Positions 34,150-42,960 of a stretch of 64,000 nucleotides of DNA are shown one piece after another. The stretch spans positions 39,679,093-39,743,092 of the forward strand of contig ML664161.1 of assembly GCA_007570785.1 (NCBI GenBank), written 5' to 3'. The number at the start of each line of letters is the position of its first letter. Within the stretch, counting starts at the first letter, position 1. Made by a program: the position numbers and the translations under genes. The notes beneath the pieces are model-generated. The model did no database searches and had not been told where the DNA came from. It saw nothing but the letters and a program-made list of their open reading frames with translations. Source of the DNA: Antilocapra americana (taxonomy: Eukaryota; Chordata; Mammalia; Artiodactyla; Antilocapridae).

Positions 34150-34880
34150 TTAGTATGTTGGACACAAGTGTTTAGAACCAAAGATTAAGGCAAAATATTC
34201 CATTGTATATACTCAGTTTCAATACTCAAACTCATACTCTCAGGCACAAGTTACTTCATTTATAAGCAATCTCTCCCCTCTGATTATAATCTCAGCCAAG
34301 AAAATAATAAATATATGAAAGTTGACTTCAGTCAAACATTTTTTTGATTAATTTTTTTCCCTTTTCTGAGCATTCCATCAACTCATTGTTGTAAGAATGT
34401 GTGTATAAATGTGTGTTAGTTTGAGTATCATGCAGGGTTTATCTACACCAAATGATGAATTTACTAAAAATGATTAAACCTCTCATAGTTGACTCATTAT
34501 TAAAATCCAGCCTAACTCTATTACAAGAAAGACGTTTTGGCCCTTTTGCATTTGTCAAATGCAAAAGGAAAAAATAATCAACATCTTGCAAAAGCAGTTG
34601 GTCAAAGTTATTAATGAAGCAGTTCTTTCTACATAAGGCATCATAGAAAAACTAATGAGAGAAAATGTGACAATAAATTGCAGGCTGCTTTAGATTGTGT
34701 GACATTCTGATTTAGAGTCAACTTTAGTGGGCGAGATCGACTTTCTGTGCATTACAAATACAAATGTCATATTTTATGCATTATATACCACCGTTCTGTT
34801 GTATCTTGAACCAAGGACAGAGTTTTATGGATTCTGAGGCCTTCATAATTTGGGTATCTATTCAGAAATTGCCTTTGAAA
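34150..34880. other. Repeat-poor AT-rich block, candidate conserved noncoding element
   Basis: No repeat is recognised. The block is dense in homeodomain-type ATTA/TAAT cores and octamer-like words and contains the 27-base palindrome at 34542-34568. This is only suggestive of regulatory DNA. Conservation cannot be judged from one sequence. Confidence 0.3.
34542..34568. repeat. Perfect 13-base inverted repeat with octamer-like arms
   Basis: Arms CCTTTTGCATTTG (34542-34554) and CAAATGCAAAAGG (34556-34568) are exact reverse complements around a single T. Each arm contains TTTGCAT/ATGCAAA, seven of the eight bases of the POU-factor octamer ATGCAAAT. A dimeric binding site or a small cruciform are both possible. 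Confidence 0.95.
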
Positions 34881-35043
34881 AATTTACAAAAACTGAACAT
34901 TTTGCTAGACCTTTTCCAGGATCTTTGAAGGAAGCTGATCTAGTTAAGAGCCCTAAGATGCAAGTCTCATTGGCTTAGTTATGAATCTCATTCCATCTTC
35001 ATTCCTTTACTTAAATAATCAAAAATTAATTTTTAATAGATAG

Positions 35044-35200
35044 ACTGCTGATAAGTCATGTCCGACTCTCTGTGACCCCATGGACTGGCCTGCCAGGCTT
35101 CTCTTTTGTCATTTCCTACTTCAGAGAATCTTCCTGACCCAGGGATCGAACCTGTGTCTCCTTCATCTTTTGCATTGGCAGCTGGATTCTTTACCACTGA
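35044..35200 (-). mobile_element. Bov-tA/Bov-A2-type SINE
   Basis: Inverted SINE with ACTGCTGATAAGTCATGTCC at the tail side and GGATTCTTTACCACTGA at the head side. The first 25 or so bases of the head are lost into AT-rich sequence. The inverted B-box GGGATCGAACC is intact. Confidence 0.92.
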
Positions 35201-35368
35201 TATATGATATCATATATATTACTACTGATACCTAATATATGATATTAATATAATCTATCATTAATCAGCCAATTAGTTAATTAATTGAATTATATATTCA
35301 TTATATTAGTGTTCTAGCTGATGTCTCAAATAGGCATGTTTTAATAGCTTAACACAATTAAAATTTAT
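35201..35368. repeat. AT-rich low-complexity spacer between inverted SINEs
   Basis: TATA/ATTA-rich spacer, including an 18-base perfect palindrome centred on GATATC (35200-35217). Lies between two SINEs in opposite orientation. Confidence 0.7.
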
Positions 35369-35508
35369 TGGGGATCCCCTGTAGAAGGAAATTGCAACTC
35401 ACTGCAGTATCCTTGCCAGGAGAATCCCATGGACAGAGGAACCAGATAGGCTACCGTACATGGGGTCACAAAGAATTGGACATGACTTGGAGACTAAACA
35501 AGAGCAAG
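35369..35508 (+). mobile_element. Bov-tA/Bov-A2-type SINE, 5'-truncated
   Basis: Forward 3' portion from GGGGATCCCCTGTAGAAGG to GACATGACTTGGAGACTAAA with an AGAGCAAG-type tail. Pairs in inverted orientation with the SINE at 35044. Confidence 0.92.
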
Positions 35509-35624
35509 AATATTTGAGAATATAGTACCTGGATGTATGGCCTCTGGTGACATCTTTCTATCATGAAAGGGCAAATACAAGTCTCTAGAGCACTGAGAAT
35601 CTGAAATAATTTCTCTCTACTTTA

Positions 35625-35790
35625 GAACCTGGTATGCACCTGACACTGCACTAGGTACTGGGGGGAAAATACTATGGAAAATGACATGGACTCTATACTC
35701 AGAGATAACAGTCTAATAGTTGAGATATTATGTTTAAAAACAGCTCTAATGCAGGGTAGACAAACTAGTATTTTCATGAGAGAATTGGTA
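35625..35790 (+). mobile_element. Ancient mammalian repeat (family not assigned)
   Basis: CCTGACACTGCACTAGGTAC, GGACTCTATACTCAGAGATA, ACAGTCTAATAGTTGAGATA repeat the phrase order seen at 22170 and 27605. Short and diverged. Confidence 0.45.
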
Positions 35791-36934
35791 TGTTTGAAGG
35801 AGAATGATTGAAAAATGCAATTTTTAATATTTTAGGAAATAAATTTGTGTATTTTGCATTCTTGAAAGTTTCTTAATTCATTTAAGGCTTTATGCTATAG
35901 GGATTAAGGATGTACAATCCCAACTTAAAGCTTTCTTCTAATGTTAATAGGCAGAATAGACACCCAACAATGGGTGATCTTTTCCTTTTTTTTTTTTTTT
36001 CATTTACTGCTGCTCTTTGTACTTTAAACACAGAAGGAAAGAGTGAGTTTGGTGAGAAGGAAAGGAGACAAACCTCTACATCTTCTCCCTTCACAGTTTT
36101 TCTGTAATTACCAACATCTCCTCTGCATTTTTCCTGTGGGATTATAGAGGCATTTATGATGAGCACAGCAAATTATAGTATGTTATAAAGGAACATCCTA
36201 GAATGAAGTATTGAAATATGCTTTTTAGAGGACACATGCAAATTTTTAAGCAAAGATTTTTCTTATCCCATTTGCTTAGCCAAAGAAAGCATACAAATAA
36301 AAGAACACATGTAAAATAATACTTTGTTAAAGGTCCAGTCTTAGCATGTCTGGCTCTGTCTGTGGTCTTTAATGTGCTTTTGGGATGTAAATCTCAGAGT
36401 GGATGTGATTGCTGTAGGTGCTGTATCATGAACATGAAATCTGATCAGTGTGGAAGCCCTGGCAACAGCTCATCCATGGAGATGACATCTCTGCACTTTG
36501 GGGCATTTTCTTTACCTATGGCCAGACTCCACCAAAGGGTTGAAAGATGGTGCTATATGCCCCATGGTTTATTCTGGCCAAGGGGGAAGATGATGACTAA
36601 CAAGAACTAAGTAAGTTCTAAGTAGAAATAAGTAGACTCAGCTGAATGGACTGGGGAAAGCTCTAAACTGAGTAGGAAGCTGTCTCTAGCTGAGTAGGCT
36701 AGCAGTTGTCTAGCCTTAGTCAATGGGTCAAAGCATATGACAGGTGTGGCCAACTGGAGTCAGTGCCTGGGAACATAGATAGCTTTTTGGATTGTCTGTA
36801 GGCAGACAATTTATGAATGATGAGGCTGAGGTCCTCCATAGCCGTCTACCCCAGTTAGTGTTACAGGCCAGGAACTAGAGTAGACATTGAAAGATAGAAG
36901 AAATCATCACTCAGAAGTGATGTTGATTTGAGTG
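35791..36934. other. Unassigned sequence
   Basis: About 1.1 kb. Includes a T run (35983-36000). Near 36640-36700 there is minor local repetition of CTGAGTAGG-like words. No gene or repeat family recognised. Confidence 0.4.
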
Positions 36935-37135
36935 AACATTACAGGTTTTGGATTCAGAATGGCTTGGACTCGAGTGCCTATTGAATGATTTAATGGCTGT
37001 GTGACAATTGCCAGATTTCTTAACTTGTCCACCCTTTAGTTTCCTTCTCTGTAAAATGGAATGACTGATTCCAGTTTTGATAAAGAAAATTGAGGATTAA
37101 GTGAGCTAATATATTTGCATCTGGTTACTAGTGAT
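36935..37135 (+). mobile_element. MIR SINE
   Basis: ACAGGTTTTGGATTCAGAAT, TGGCTGTGTGACAATTGCCA, TAGTTTCCTTCTCTGTAAAA and GAGGATTAAGTGAGCTAATA follow the MIR consensus order over almost its full length. Confidence 0.8.
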
Positions 37136-37837
37136 AACTCAAGAGACAATGGAGTTTTAATACAGCTGCATATGGTTCTAAGATATTTGAATAGTCCTAT
37201 AAGAGAGGCATTTGGGGCTCCATTTAATTGATTAGAATGAAGGTTCATAGGCTTTAGGTAACTAATTTCATATCATAAGTTAATGACAGAACTAGGATTC
37301 TAAATCCAGAGTGATTGACCCCAAATGCCGCTTTTATTCCACTTCATCATGTTAGCTCCATAAGTACCAGCAATGCACATGTTTTAAGACTGTGTGAAGT
37401 TCCTACTAGTTTGTTTAAAAATTCTATAATTGATGATTTAGTGGAGATCTGACTCTTGTATATCCTTGCCAGCTGCTTCAGTTTTCCAGGGGAAGTATTT
37501 TCTAGGGTCTTAATAGGGCAGAGAACAGAAAGATTGTTGAGGAAGCATGTTCTAATATGACTGAATGAAGAGCCCGGCAAGCCCTTGGATGACAGAAATG
37601 CAGTATTTGGATAAGTCTACAATGGAGGCCTTTAGCTGTGGCTCTGAGAGACCTCCATGTTAATTATGAGGTTTTGTGAGAAGGTAGATTGGATAGTGAG
37701 GCGTGTATATGAGTTTCCTTCCCTCTCATCACTTGAGTTTTAAGGCATTTAGGTAATTTCAGAGTCTGAGGCAATTCTTTGCCTACTAAGTTGGGTATTG
37801 ATTTTCAGTTTCAACATAAATTGTGCTCCTCGTAAAA
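37136..37837. other. Unassigned sequence
   Basis: No gene or repeat recognised. Positions 37185-37320 may hold a further decayed MIR-type tail ('tttaggtaactaatttcatat'). Confidence 0.35.
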
Positions 37838-37897
37838 CAACAAAATTCTGTAAAGCAATTATCCTTTAATACAAAAAATAAATTAAAAAAAGATAAA
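37838..37897 (+). mobile_element. L1 3' terminus, very short
   Basis: Only the last bases of a ruminant L1 3' UTR and its A-rich tail: TGTAAAGCAATTATCCTTTA then ATACAAAAAATAAATTAAAA. Severe 5' truncation at insertion is the likely cause. Confidence 0.7.
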
Positions 37898-38376
37898 AGT
37901 TATATGAGTTCCACTTTTGTCTTAGATGCATGTTATTTTAGTATTTTTTATTTTACTATGCAGACATTCAACAACTTTTCCTTTTCCTTCTTATTTAGTA
38001 TCTATCTCTTAACTTACCGTCCTTTCTTAGCTGGGGAAGGACCTCTTCCTGACCCTGAAACTGGGGAACTGGTCAGTTTTGAACTGGATTTTAACTGCCT
38101 GCATCAACCCTATCAACAGTGAAGCCTTCAGACAATGCCACTATGAACTGTCACTTAGGTATTGAAGTTATAGTGAAGGACCAGTGTATCTAATGGCCAG
38201 ACTATAAGAAAACAATGAAGTATCATTGCATGAGATGTGTTACTCAGCATGGCCTTAGGCAGAAGATGAATGAAAAACCACCCTATGAAATTGGCATAAT
38301 ACATTAAAATATGGATTTGGTTTAGCAGTGATGCCAAGGAATGCTCTTCTGTCAAAACAGTGTCAATGGCATAGAG
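37898..38376. other. Unassigned sequence
   Basis: No gene or repeat recognised. Confidence 0.35.
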
Positions 38377-38602
38377 CAGAGATAAGCAAATTTATGTAAA
38401 GGGCCAGATTAGTTAAGTATCTTGGGCTTGTGGACCATACTGTCTCTGTTGCAATTACCCAGCTCTACTTTTGTAGCAAGAAAGTTGCCATGGGCAATAG
38501 CAATATGCAAATGAAGGAGCCTGGCTGTTCTAATCAAACTTTATTTACAAAAACAGGTGGTGGTCTATATTTGGCCCATCATCCTTAGTTTGCTCATCCC
38601 TG
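38377..38602. mobile_element. hAT-Charlie non-autonomous element, complete
   Basis: A 226-base element with ends CAGAGATAAGCAAA and TTTGCTCATCCCTG, a 14-base imperfect inverted repeat of the CAGxGxT type. Inside are TAAAGGGCCAGATTAGTTAA, GGACCATACTGTCTCTGTTG and CAAACTTTATTTACAAAAAC, the hallmark blocks of a MER-type Charlie family. Flanking 8-mers GCATAGAG and GTTTAAAG agree at 5 of 8 positions including the central TA, fitting an old hAT target duplication. Confidence 0.85.
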
Positions 38603-38604
38603 GT

Positions 38605-38790
38605 TTAAAGTCACAGAAAGGTAAAACCGGAAACATTTCCAGTCAACCTTCTCATTTTGGAGATAAGGGAACTAAAGTCCAGGGAGAAGGTGAATTGTCT
38701 CATATAACTAGCTGTTTCCTGCCAAATGGAGAAGTAAAGCCCGGTTTCGTGATTCCAGGCCAGTGGCTGTGGCGCTGCAGCACACTGTGT
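38605..38790 (-). mobile_element. MIR SINE (diverged)
   Basis: Inverted MIR: TTTTGGAGATAAGGGAACTA, GTGAATTGTCTCATATAACT, AGAAGTAAAGCCCGGTTTCG, then CAGTGGCTGTGG. It begins right at the hAT element's end, so the hAT probably inserted at or in the MIR. Confidence 0.65.
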
Positions 38791-39684
38791 CTTGCTTTTT
38801 GATTCATCTTTCCCTTGGCTTACCTTCTCAGTCTCTAATCATGATGCACAGTCATTTGTGTTCCTGATGTCGGCACAAAAAGTTCTACACCTATTTATTT
38901 TTAAAATCAGGGGGAAACATCTTACTTTTGAAATGTTTTTTTTTTTTTCTTGTTGAAACTTTGCACAGGTGAATACATCCCTCTCTACTTGAATGGTAGA
39001 ATTTTTTTTTTTTAAACATGTCATCTTGCAGGAAAGTCTATATCAGCATTGATTAAAAGCCCCTTTCCTCAAATGATTTCCATCTATGGCCAAACATCCC
39101 AAGTGTGATGTTTATCTTAAGTTTAAAACAAAGACTTATGTACTTTTCAGAATGAAGTCAAGAATGACTTAGATTTATTGAGGCTTTTGTAGTCTTTCAT
39201 CCTACCACTTGGACCTAATTATATTTGACTCATTTGGAATCATAGTCTTGGTGAAACAAAGGATCTGGACAGAGGCATTGTGATTGGCTTCTTCAGAGAA
39301 ATTCTATAATGTGTGTAAGTTGAGTTCCTGTGGCATTTTCACTCAACTTACCAATAAAAGAGATTAGGGGTAACTTTCAGATCTGCTCATTGATGGAAAA
39401 TACACCCATTCACAATTGCACTCAATGGTGTGTGTGTTCTTATTAATCTCACAAACACAATGAAGTGCTTCTCAGGTTATGGGTGCACAACACAATGTAG
39501 AGTGTACTTTTGGCCATTGTCCAGTTTATTTGGTCAATGTAGACAGTCAATCTACGTAATTGAAGACCTAAATTGGATTTCCTTGCCATAATTATCTGTT
39601 TGTCCATACACATCCATCAGATTTATCAGATAATTGCCATGGTGCTTCATTTTGTGCTATCCTGACTCAGGTTGACTTAAAAAG
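38791..39684. other. Unassigned sequence
   Basis: About 900 bases with two T runs (near 38936 and 39002). No gene or repeat recognised. Confidence 0.4.
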
Positions 39685-39800
39685 AAAGAGGACTGGCCTG
39701 CGAATGAGGAGCCATAGGTTGAATTTTGATTTTTGTCTTTTTGTGAGACCTTTGGGAAAAGTGTTTAACCACTCTGGACCTTTTTACCTTTCTGGATCTG
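39685..39800 (+). mobile_element. MIR SINE (diverged)
   Basis: AGGACTGGCCTGCGAATGAG, TAGGTTGAATTTTGATTTTT, GAGACCTTTGGGAAAAGTGT, TTAACCACTCTGGACCTTTT follow the MIR core order with many substitutions. Confidence 0.6.
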
Positions 39801-40069
39801 GATTTGTAAGGACCTAAAAGTGTCATATCTAAGACTCCTTTCAACTTTAATGAGCTAGGACTGGTTTAGGTCTATATGTTGTAACTAGTTGGGTTTTATT
39901 TTTACTAAAAAATGATATTTCATATATAAGTGTACATTTAAAAGTGGTTAATATTATATATTTTATATTATGTGTTTCCTACTATGTGTATTTAAATTTA
40001 GGTAGGGAATCACAGAGCCCATCCATCACTTCCATAATGAACGATCTAATTCTGTGTTCTTAACTGAAA
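39801..40069. other. Unassigned AT-rich sequence
   Basis: Nothing recognised. TATA-rich near 39930-39980. Confidence 0.35.
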
Positions 40070-40310
40070 TTTCAGTGCTTTGGCCACCTGATGTGAAGAG
40101 CCAACTCATTGGAAAAGACCCTGATGCTGGGAAAGATTAAGGGCAAGAGGAGAAGGGGGCAACAAGGGATGAGATGGTTGGATGGCATCACTAACTGAAT
40201 GGACATGAGTTTGAGCAAACTCTGAAGACAGTGAAGGACAGGAAGCCTGGTGTGCTGCAGTCCACAGGGTTGCAAAGAGTCAGACATGACTTAGCAATTG
40301 AGAAGCAACA
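40070..40310 (+). mobile_element. BovB LINE 3' end
   Basis: Sense-strand 3' end of BovB: CACCTGATGTGAAGAGCCAA, GACCCTGATGCTGGGAAAGA, GATGGTTGGATGGCATCACT, and GCAAAGAGTCAGACATGACT. Only about 240 bases, a strongly 5'-truncated copy with a short A/C tail. Confidence 0.93.
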
Positions 40311-40705
40311 AGTGACTAAAAACCTAAATATTCGTTGTTCTAATTATTAAGATAGTCAGATGAGGTTGACCATTTGATGCCTGACCCATTGCTTATCATT
40401 TGTCTATATTGTTGACTGGGGGCTTAGAATGGTCAGCCATGATGACCTGGCCTCCTCCTGTTGTGTCTAGGATATACAGAGTAAGAAAAGACAGATCATG
40501 CCATTAAGATTTCTCACTTTAGATGCTCATAACCTGATATAAAGCAAACCAATGTGGCTTTCCATCCAGGCAAATTTGTGAGCTGACGTCTTGTATTTGC
40601 TTCTTGGATAGGAGGAAGAAAGATGATGATGTGATCAAAATAAAATACTTCAAGATAAACACTGTATTCTTCAAGTCAAGGGTATAAAGTAGCCAAGCAC
40701 TGCAT
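40311..40705. other. Unassigned sequence
   Basis: About 400 bases between BovB and SINE insertions, nothing recognised. Confidence 0.35.
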
Positions 40706-40721
40706 ACCATATAGTGTGGTG

Positions 40722-40846
40722 GTGGTTTAGTTGCTAAGTCATGTGTGACTCTTTGTGACCCCATGGACTGTAGCCCACCAGGCTCCTCTGTCCATGGGAT
40801 TCTCTAGGCAAGAATACTGGAGTATGGTTGCCATTTCTTTCTCCAG
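40722..40846 (-). mobile_element. Bov-tA/Bov-A2-type SINE, 5'-truncated
   Basis: Inverted 3' half, GTGGTTTAGTTGCTAAGTCA to GGTTGCCATTTCTTTCTCCA. It is flanked by ACCATATAGTGTGGTG (40706-40721) and ACCATATATTGTGGTG (40847-40862), a 16-base target duplication with one mismatch. Confidence 0.94.
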
Positions 40847-40910
40847 ACCATATATTGTGGTGAATCATAAAGTTTCATCTATGAATTAAAGTATATATTC
40901 ATTAATTTTC

Positions 40911-41105
40911 CAGACTTCACTGGTGGCTCAATGGTAAAGAATTTGCTTGCCAATGCAGGAGATGCAGGTTTGATCCCTGAGTTGGGAAGATCCCATGGAT
41001 ATGGAAATGGCAACCCATTCCAGTACTCTTGGGAAATCCAGTGGACAGAGGAGCCTGGCCAACTACAATCTATGAGGTTGCAAAGAGTTGAACGTGACTT
41101 AGTGA
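40911..41105 (+). mobile_element. Bov-tA/Bov-A2-type SINE
   Basis: Forward SINE from CAGACTTCACTGGTGGCTCA to GAACGTGACTTAGTGACGGA with a CA-rich tail. It lies head-to-head with the SINE at 40722, 64 bases away. Confidence 0.94.
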
Positions 41106-41502
41106 CGGAGTATACACACACATCTTGTAAATGACCTAACAGAATCACAAGAACAGAGCTTGTGATGGGAAGTAAAGGAAATGGTGCAGTTTTATCCCTC
41201 CCTAGTCGATCCTTGACCTTCCTAGTTTTTGTTTCCCTTGGCTGTTGACCTGACCCACTCTGCCTACATTGTTACTGTTTGGCTAATTCTCTTTCTTCAT
41301 TCCCCAGTCTGATTGGCTTGTCTCTGTTTCATCTCTTTACCAGCTGTCAGCCTCTGAATGAGTCCTTTCATCCTTCACTTTCCACCTTCTGAAGTTTGCT
41401 TTGCCAGCACTATGAAATTCAGAACACAGTTATCTACAACTTAGAAATCATTCATTCCAGGAGCGGGTAGGACTTTTTTTGTCCCAGTGGTTATTGGATT
41501 GT
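41106..41502. other. Unassigned sequence
   Basis: Pyrimidine-rich in the middle (41190-41400). No gene or repeat recognised. Confidence 0.4.
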
Positions 41503-41727
41503 GTGTGTTCATGCAAAGTCGCTTCTGTCATGTCCAACTCTTTGCAACCCTATGGATTGTGGCCCATCAGGCTTCTCTGTCCATGGTGATTGTCCAGGCA
41601 AGAATACTGGAGTGGGTTTCCATGCCTTCCTCCAGGGATTCTTCCCCACCCAGGGATTGAGTCCACATCTCTTATGTCTCCTGAATTGGCAGGTGGGTTC
41701 TTTACCACTTGTGTCACCTGGGAAGCC
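41503..41727 (-). mobile_element. Bov-tA/Bov-A2-type SINE, left arm of SINE palindrome
   Basis: Inverted SINE of nearly full length: GTTCATGCAAAGTCGCTTCT to GTCACCTGGGAAGCC. The inverted B-box is mutated (GGGATTGAGTC). Its head lies 7 bases from the head of the next SINE. Confidence 0.95.
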
Positions 41728-41734
41728 TGGTTAT

Positions 41735-41958
41735 GGGCGTGGCCTAGATGACTCAGTGGAAATGATCTGCCTGCAGTGTTGGAGGCTCAGGAGAAGTGGG
41801 TTTGATTCTTGGGTCAGGAAGATTCCCCTGGAGAAGGAAACGGCAACCCACTCCAGTATTCTTGCCTGCAAAATCCCATGGACAGAGACGCCTGGTCAGC
41901 TACAATCCATGGGATTGCAACAAGTCAGACACAACTGAGTGACTAAGAACACGCATGT
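41735..41958 (+). mobile_element. Bov-tA/Bov-A2-type SINE, right arm of SINE palindrome
   Basis: Forward SINE starting GGGCGTGGCCTAGATGACTC and ending AGACACAACTGAGTGACTAA, followed by a TGTATGTGT stretch and (CA)n. Together with the left arm it makes an imperfect inverted repeat of about 450 bases with a 7-base spacer. Confidence 0.95.
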
Positions 41959-41969
41959 ATGTGTAATCG

Positions 41970-41975
<6 letters not shown>

Positions 41976-42009
<34 letters not shown>
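41976..42009. repeat. (CA)n microsatellite
   Basis: About 17 CA units directly downstream of a SINE tail, a common place for microsatellites to grow in ruminant genomes. Likely polymorphic. Confidence 0.97.
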
Positions 42010-42010
<1 letters not shown>

Positions 42011-42219
42011 GGGCAATTAGAAGAGAAAGATGGGAGGGAAGAAGTAGCATCAAGAGATCTTTACATCAGTTTTCAGCTTCTCAGAAGAATTTAAACCCCC
42101 AAGAGAAATTAGTATTTTTCTGCCCCTGCAGTTCTCTGCTTCAACTACGCAGAAGACTTCTAAGAACAAAGATTTCATATTCTGCTCTCAAGACATATGA
42201 GACCCTAATTACTCCTGAA
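42010..42219. other. Unassigned sequence
   Basis: Nothing recognised. Confidence 0.35.
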
Positions 42220-42960
42220 TAGTTAATCTGATATTGCACAATTTTGACATTATCTTTTATTCTTTGATATAAAACCTGATACATACATAAAAATCAACAT
42301 GCTGACTGTGGCTTAGGTACATAAAAACATTAAAGCACCTGTCTTATATTCTTGCTATTTAAAACATTTTGGTATTATTGTAATCATAATTAAACCACTG
42401 ACTCTAAATCAGATTATATTCTAATTATTGATATCAGTAAATTTCCAAACATTGTAGTAGAGAAAATAATTACAATATTTTAATCAACAGGTGTGATCAA
42501 GGACCTGTTAGAGTTAGCTTAATTTTCTACTGGATTGTAAGTTAAATTAATTCCTATATGGAAATAGCCTGGAATAAAAATGCTTCTGATTAGAATTTAG
42601 GGAAAGAATTTTCTCTGCAATGCTCCTCATTAAAGGTAGGTTGCTGGACTCCACCCTTAATGTTCTGGATTAAATAAATATGAGATAGTTCAAGAATTTT
42701 CCATCTAGTTCCCAAGTAATACTGTTGGTTTGAGGAGCATACTTAGAGAACCACTATTCTCAGCTATATTTTAATATAACAGTATATTTATTGAATTGTT
42801 CGCCATTCTTAATAGTACTTTATTTATAAGATGATATTCCTTTTCTACTCACCTCTATTAAGGTAAAATGCACCCTCAGACAGCTAAGATTTAATTGGAG
42901 TAATAAGTGACCTGGCCTATCGATGATAAGGCCTATTATTTCCTAAATTTGACCAATCCT
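42220..42960. other. Repeat-poor AT-rich block, candidate conserved noncoding element
   Basis: No repeats recognised over about 740 bases. Many ATTA/TAAT cores, plus ACAGGTGTGATCAAGG and TTTGACCAATCCTGATCAAA-type words. Suggestive of regulatory DNA only by composition. Confidence 0.28.

Noticed and set aside
35200..35217. 18-base perfect palindrome centred on GATATC
   Set aside because: Made of alternating TA in low-complexity DNA, so not significant as a binding site in itself. Kept only as part of the inverted SINE finding.
41501..41938. 145-codon plus-strand open frame
   Set aside because: It spans the two inverted SINEs and encodes nothing beyond SINE-derived sequence.
41976..42009. CRISPR-like or tandem-array structure
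   Set aside because: A plain dinucleotide microsatellite in a mammalian genome. No spaced repeats anywhere in the window.
41959..42222. Open frame beginning with a Thr-His repeat
   Set aside because: The repeat is the translated (CA)n microsatellite.
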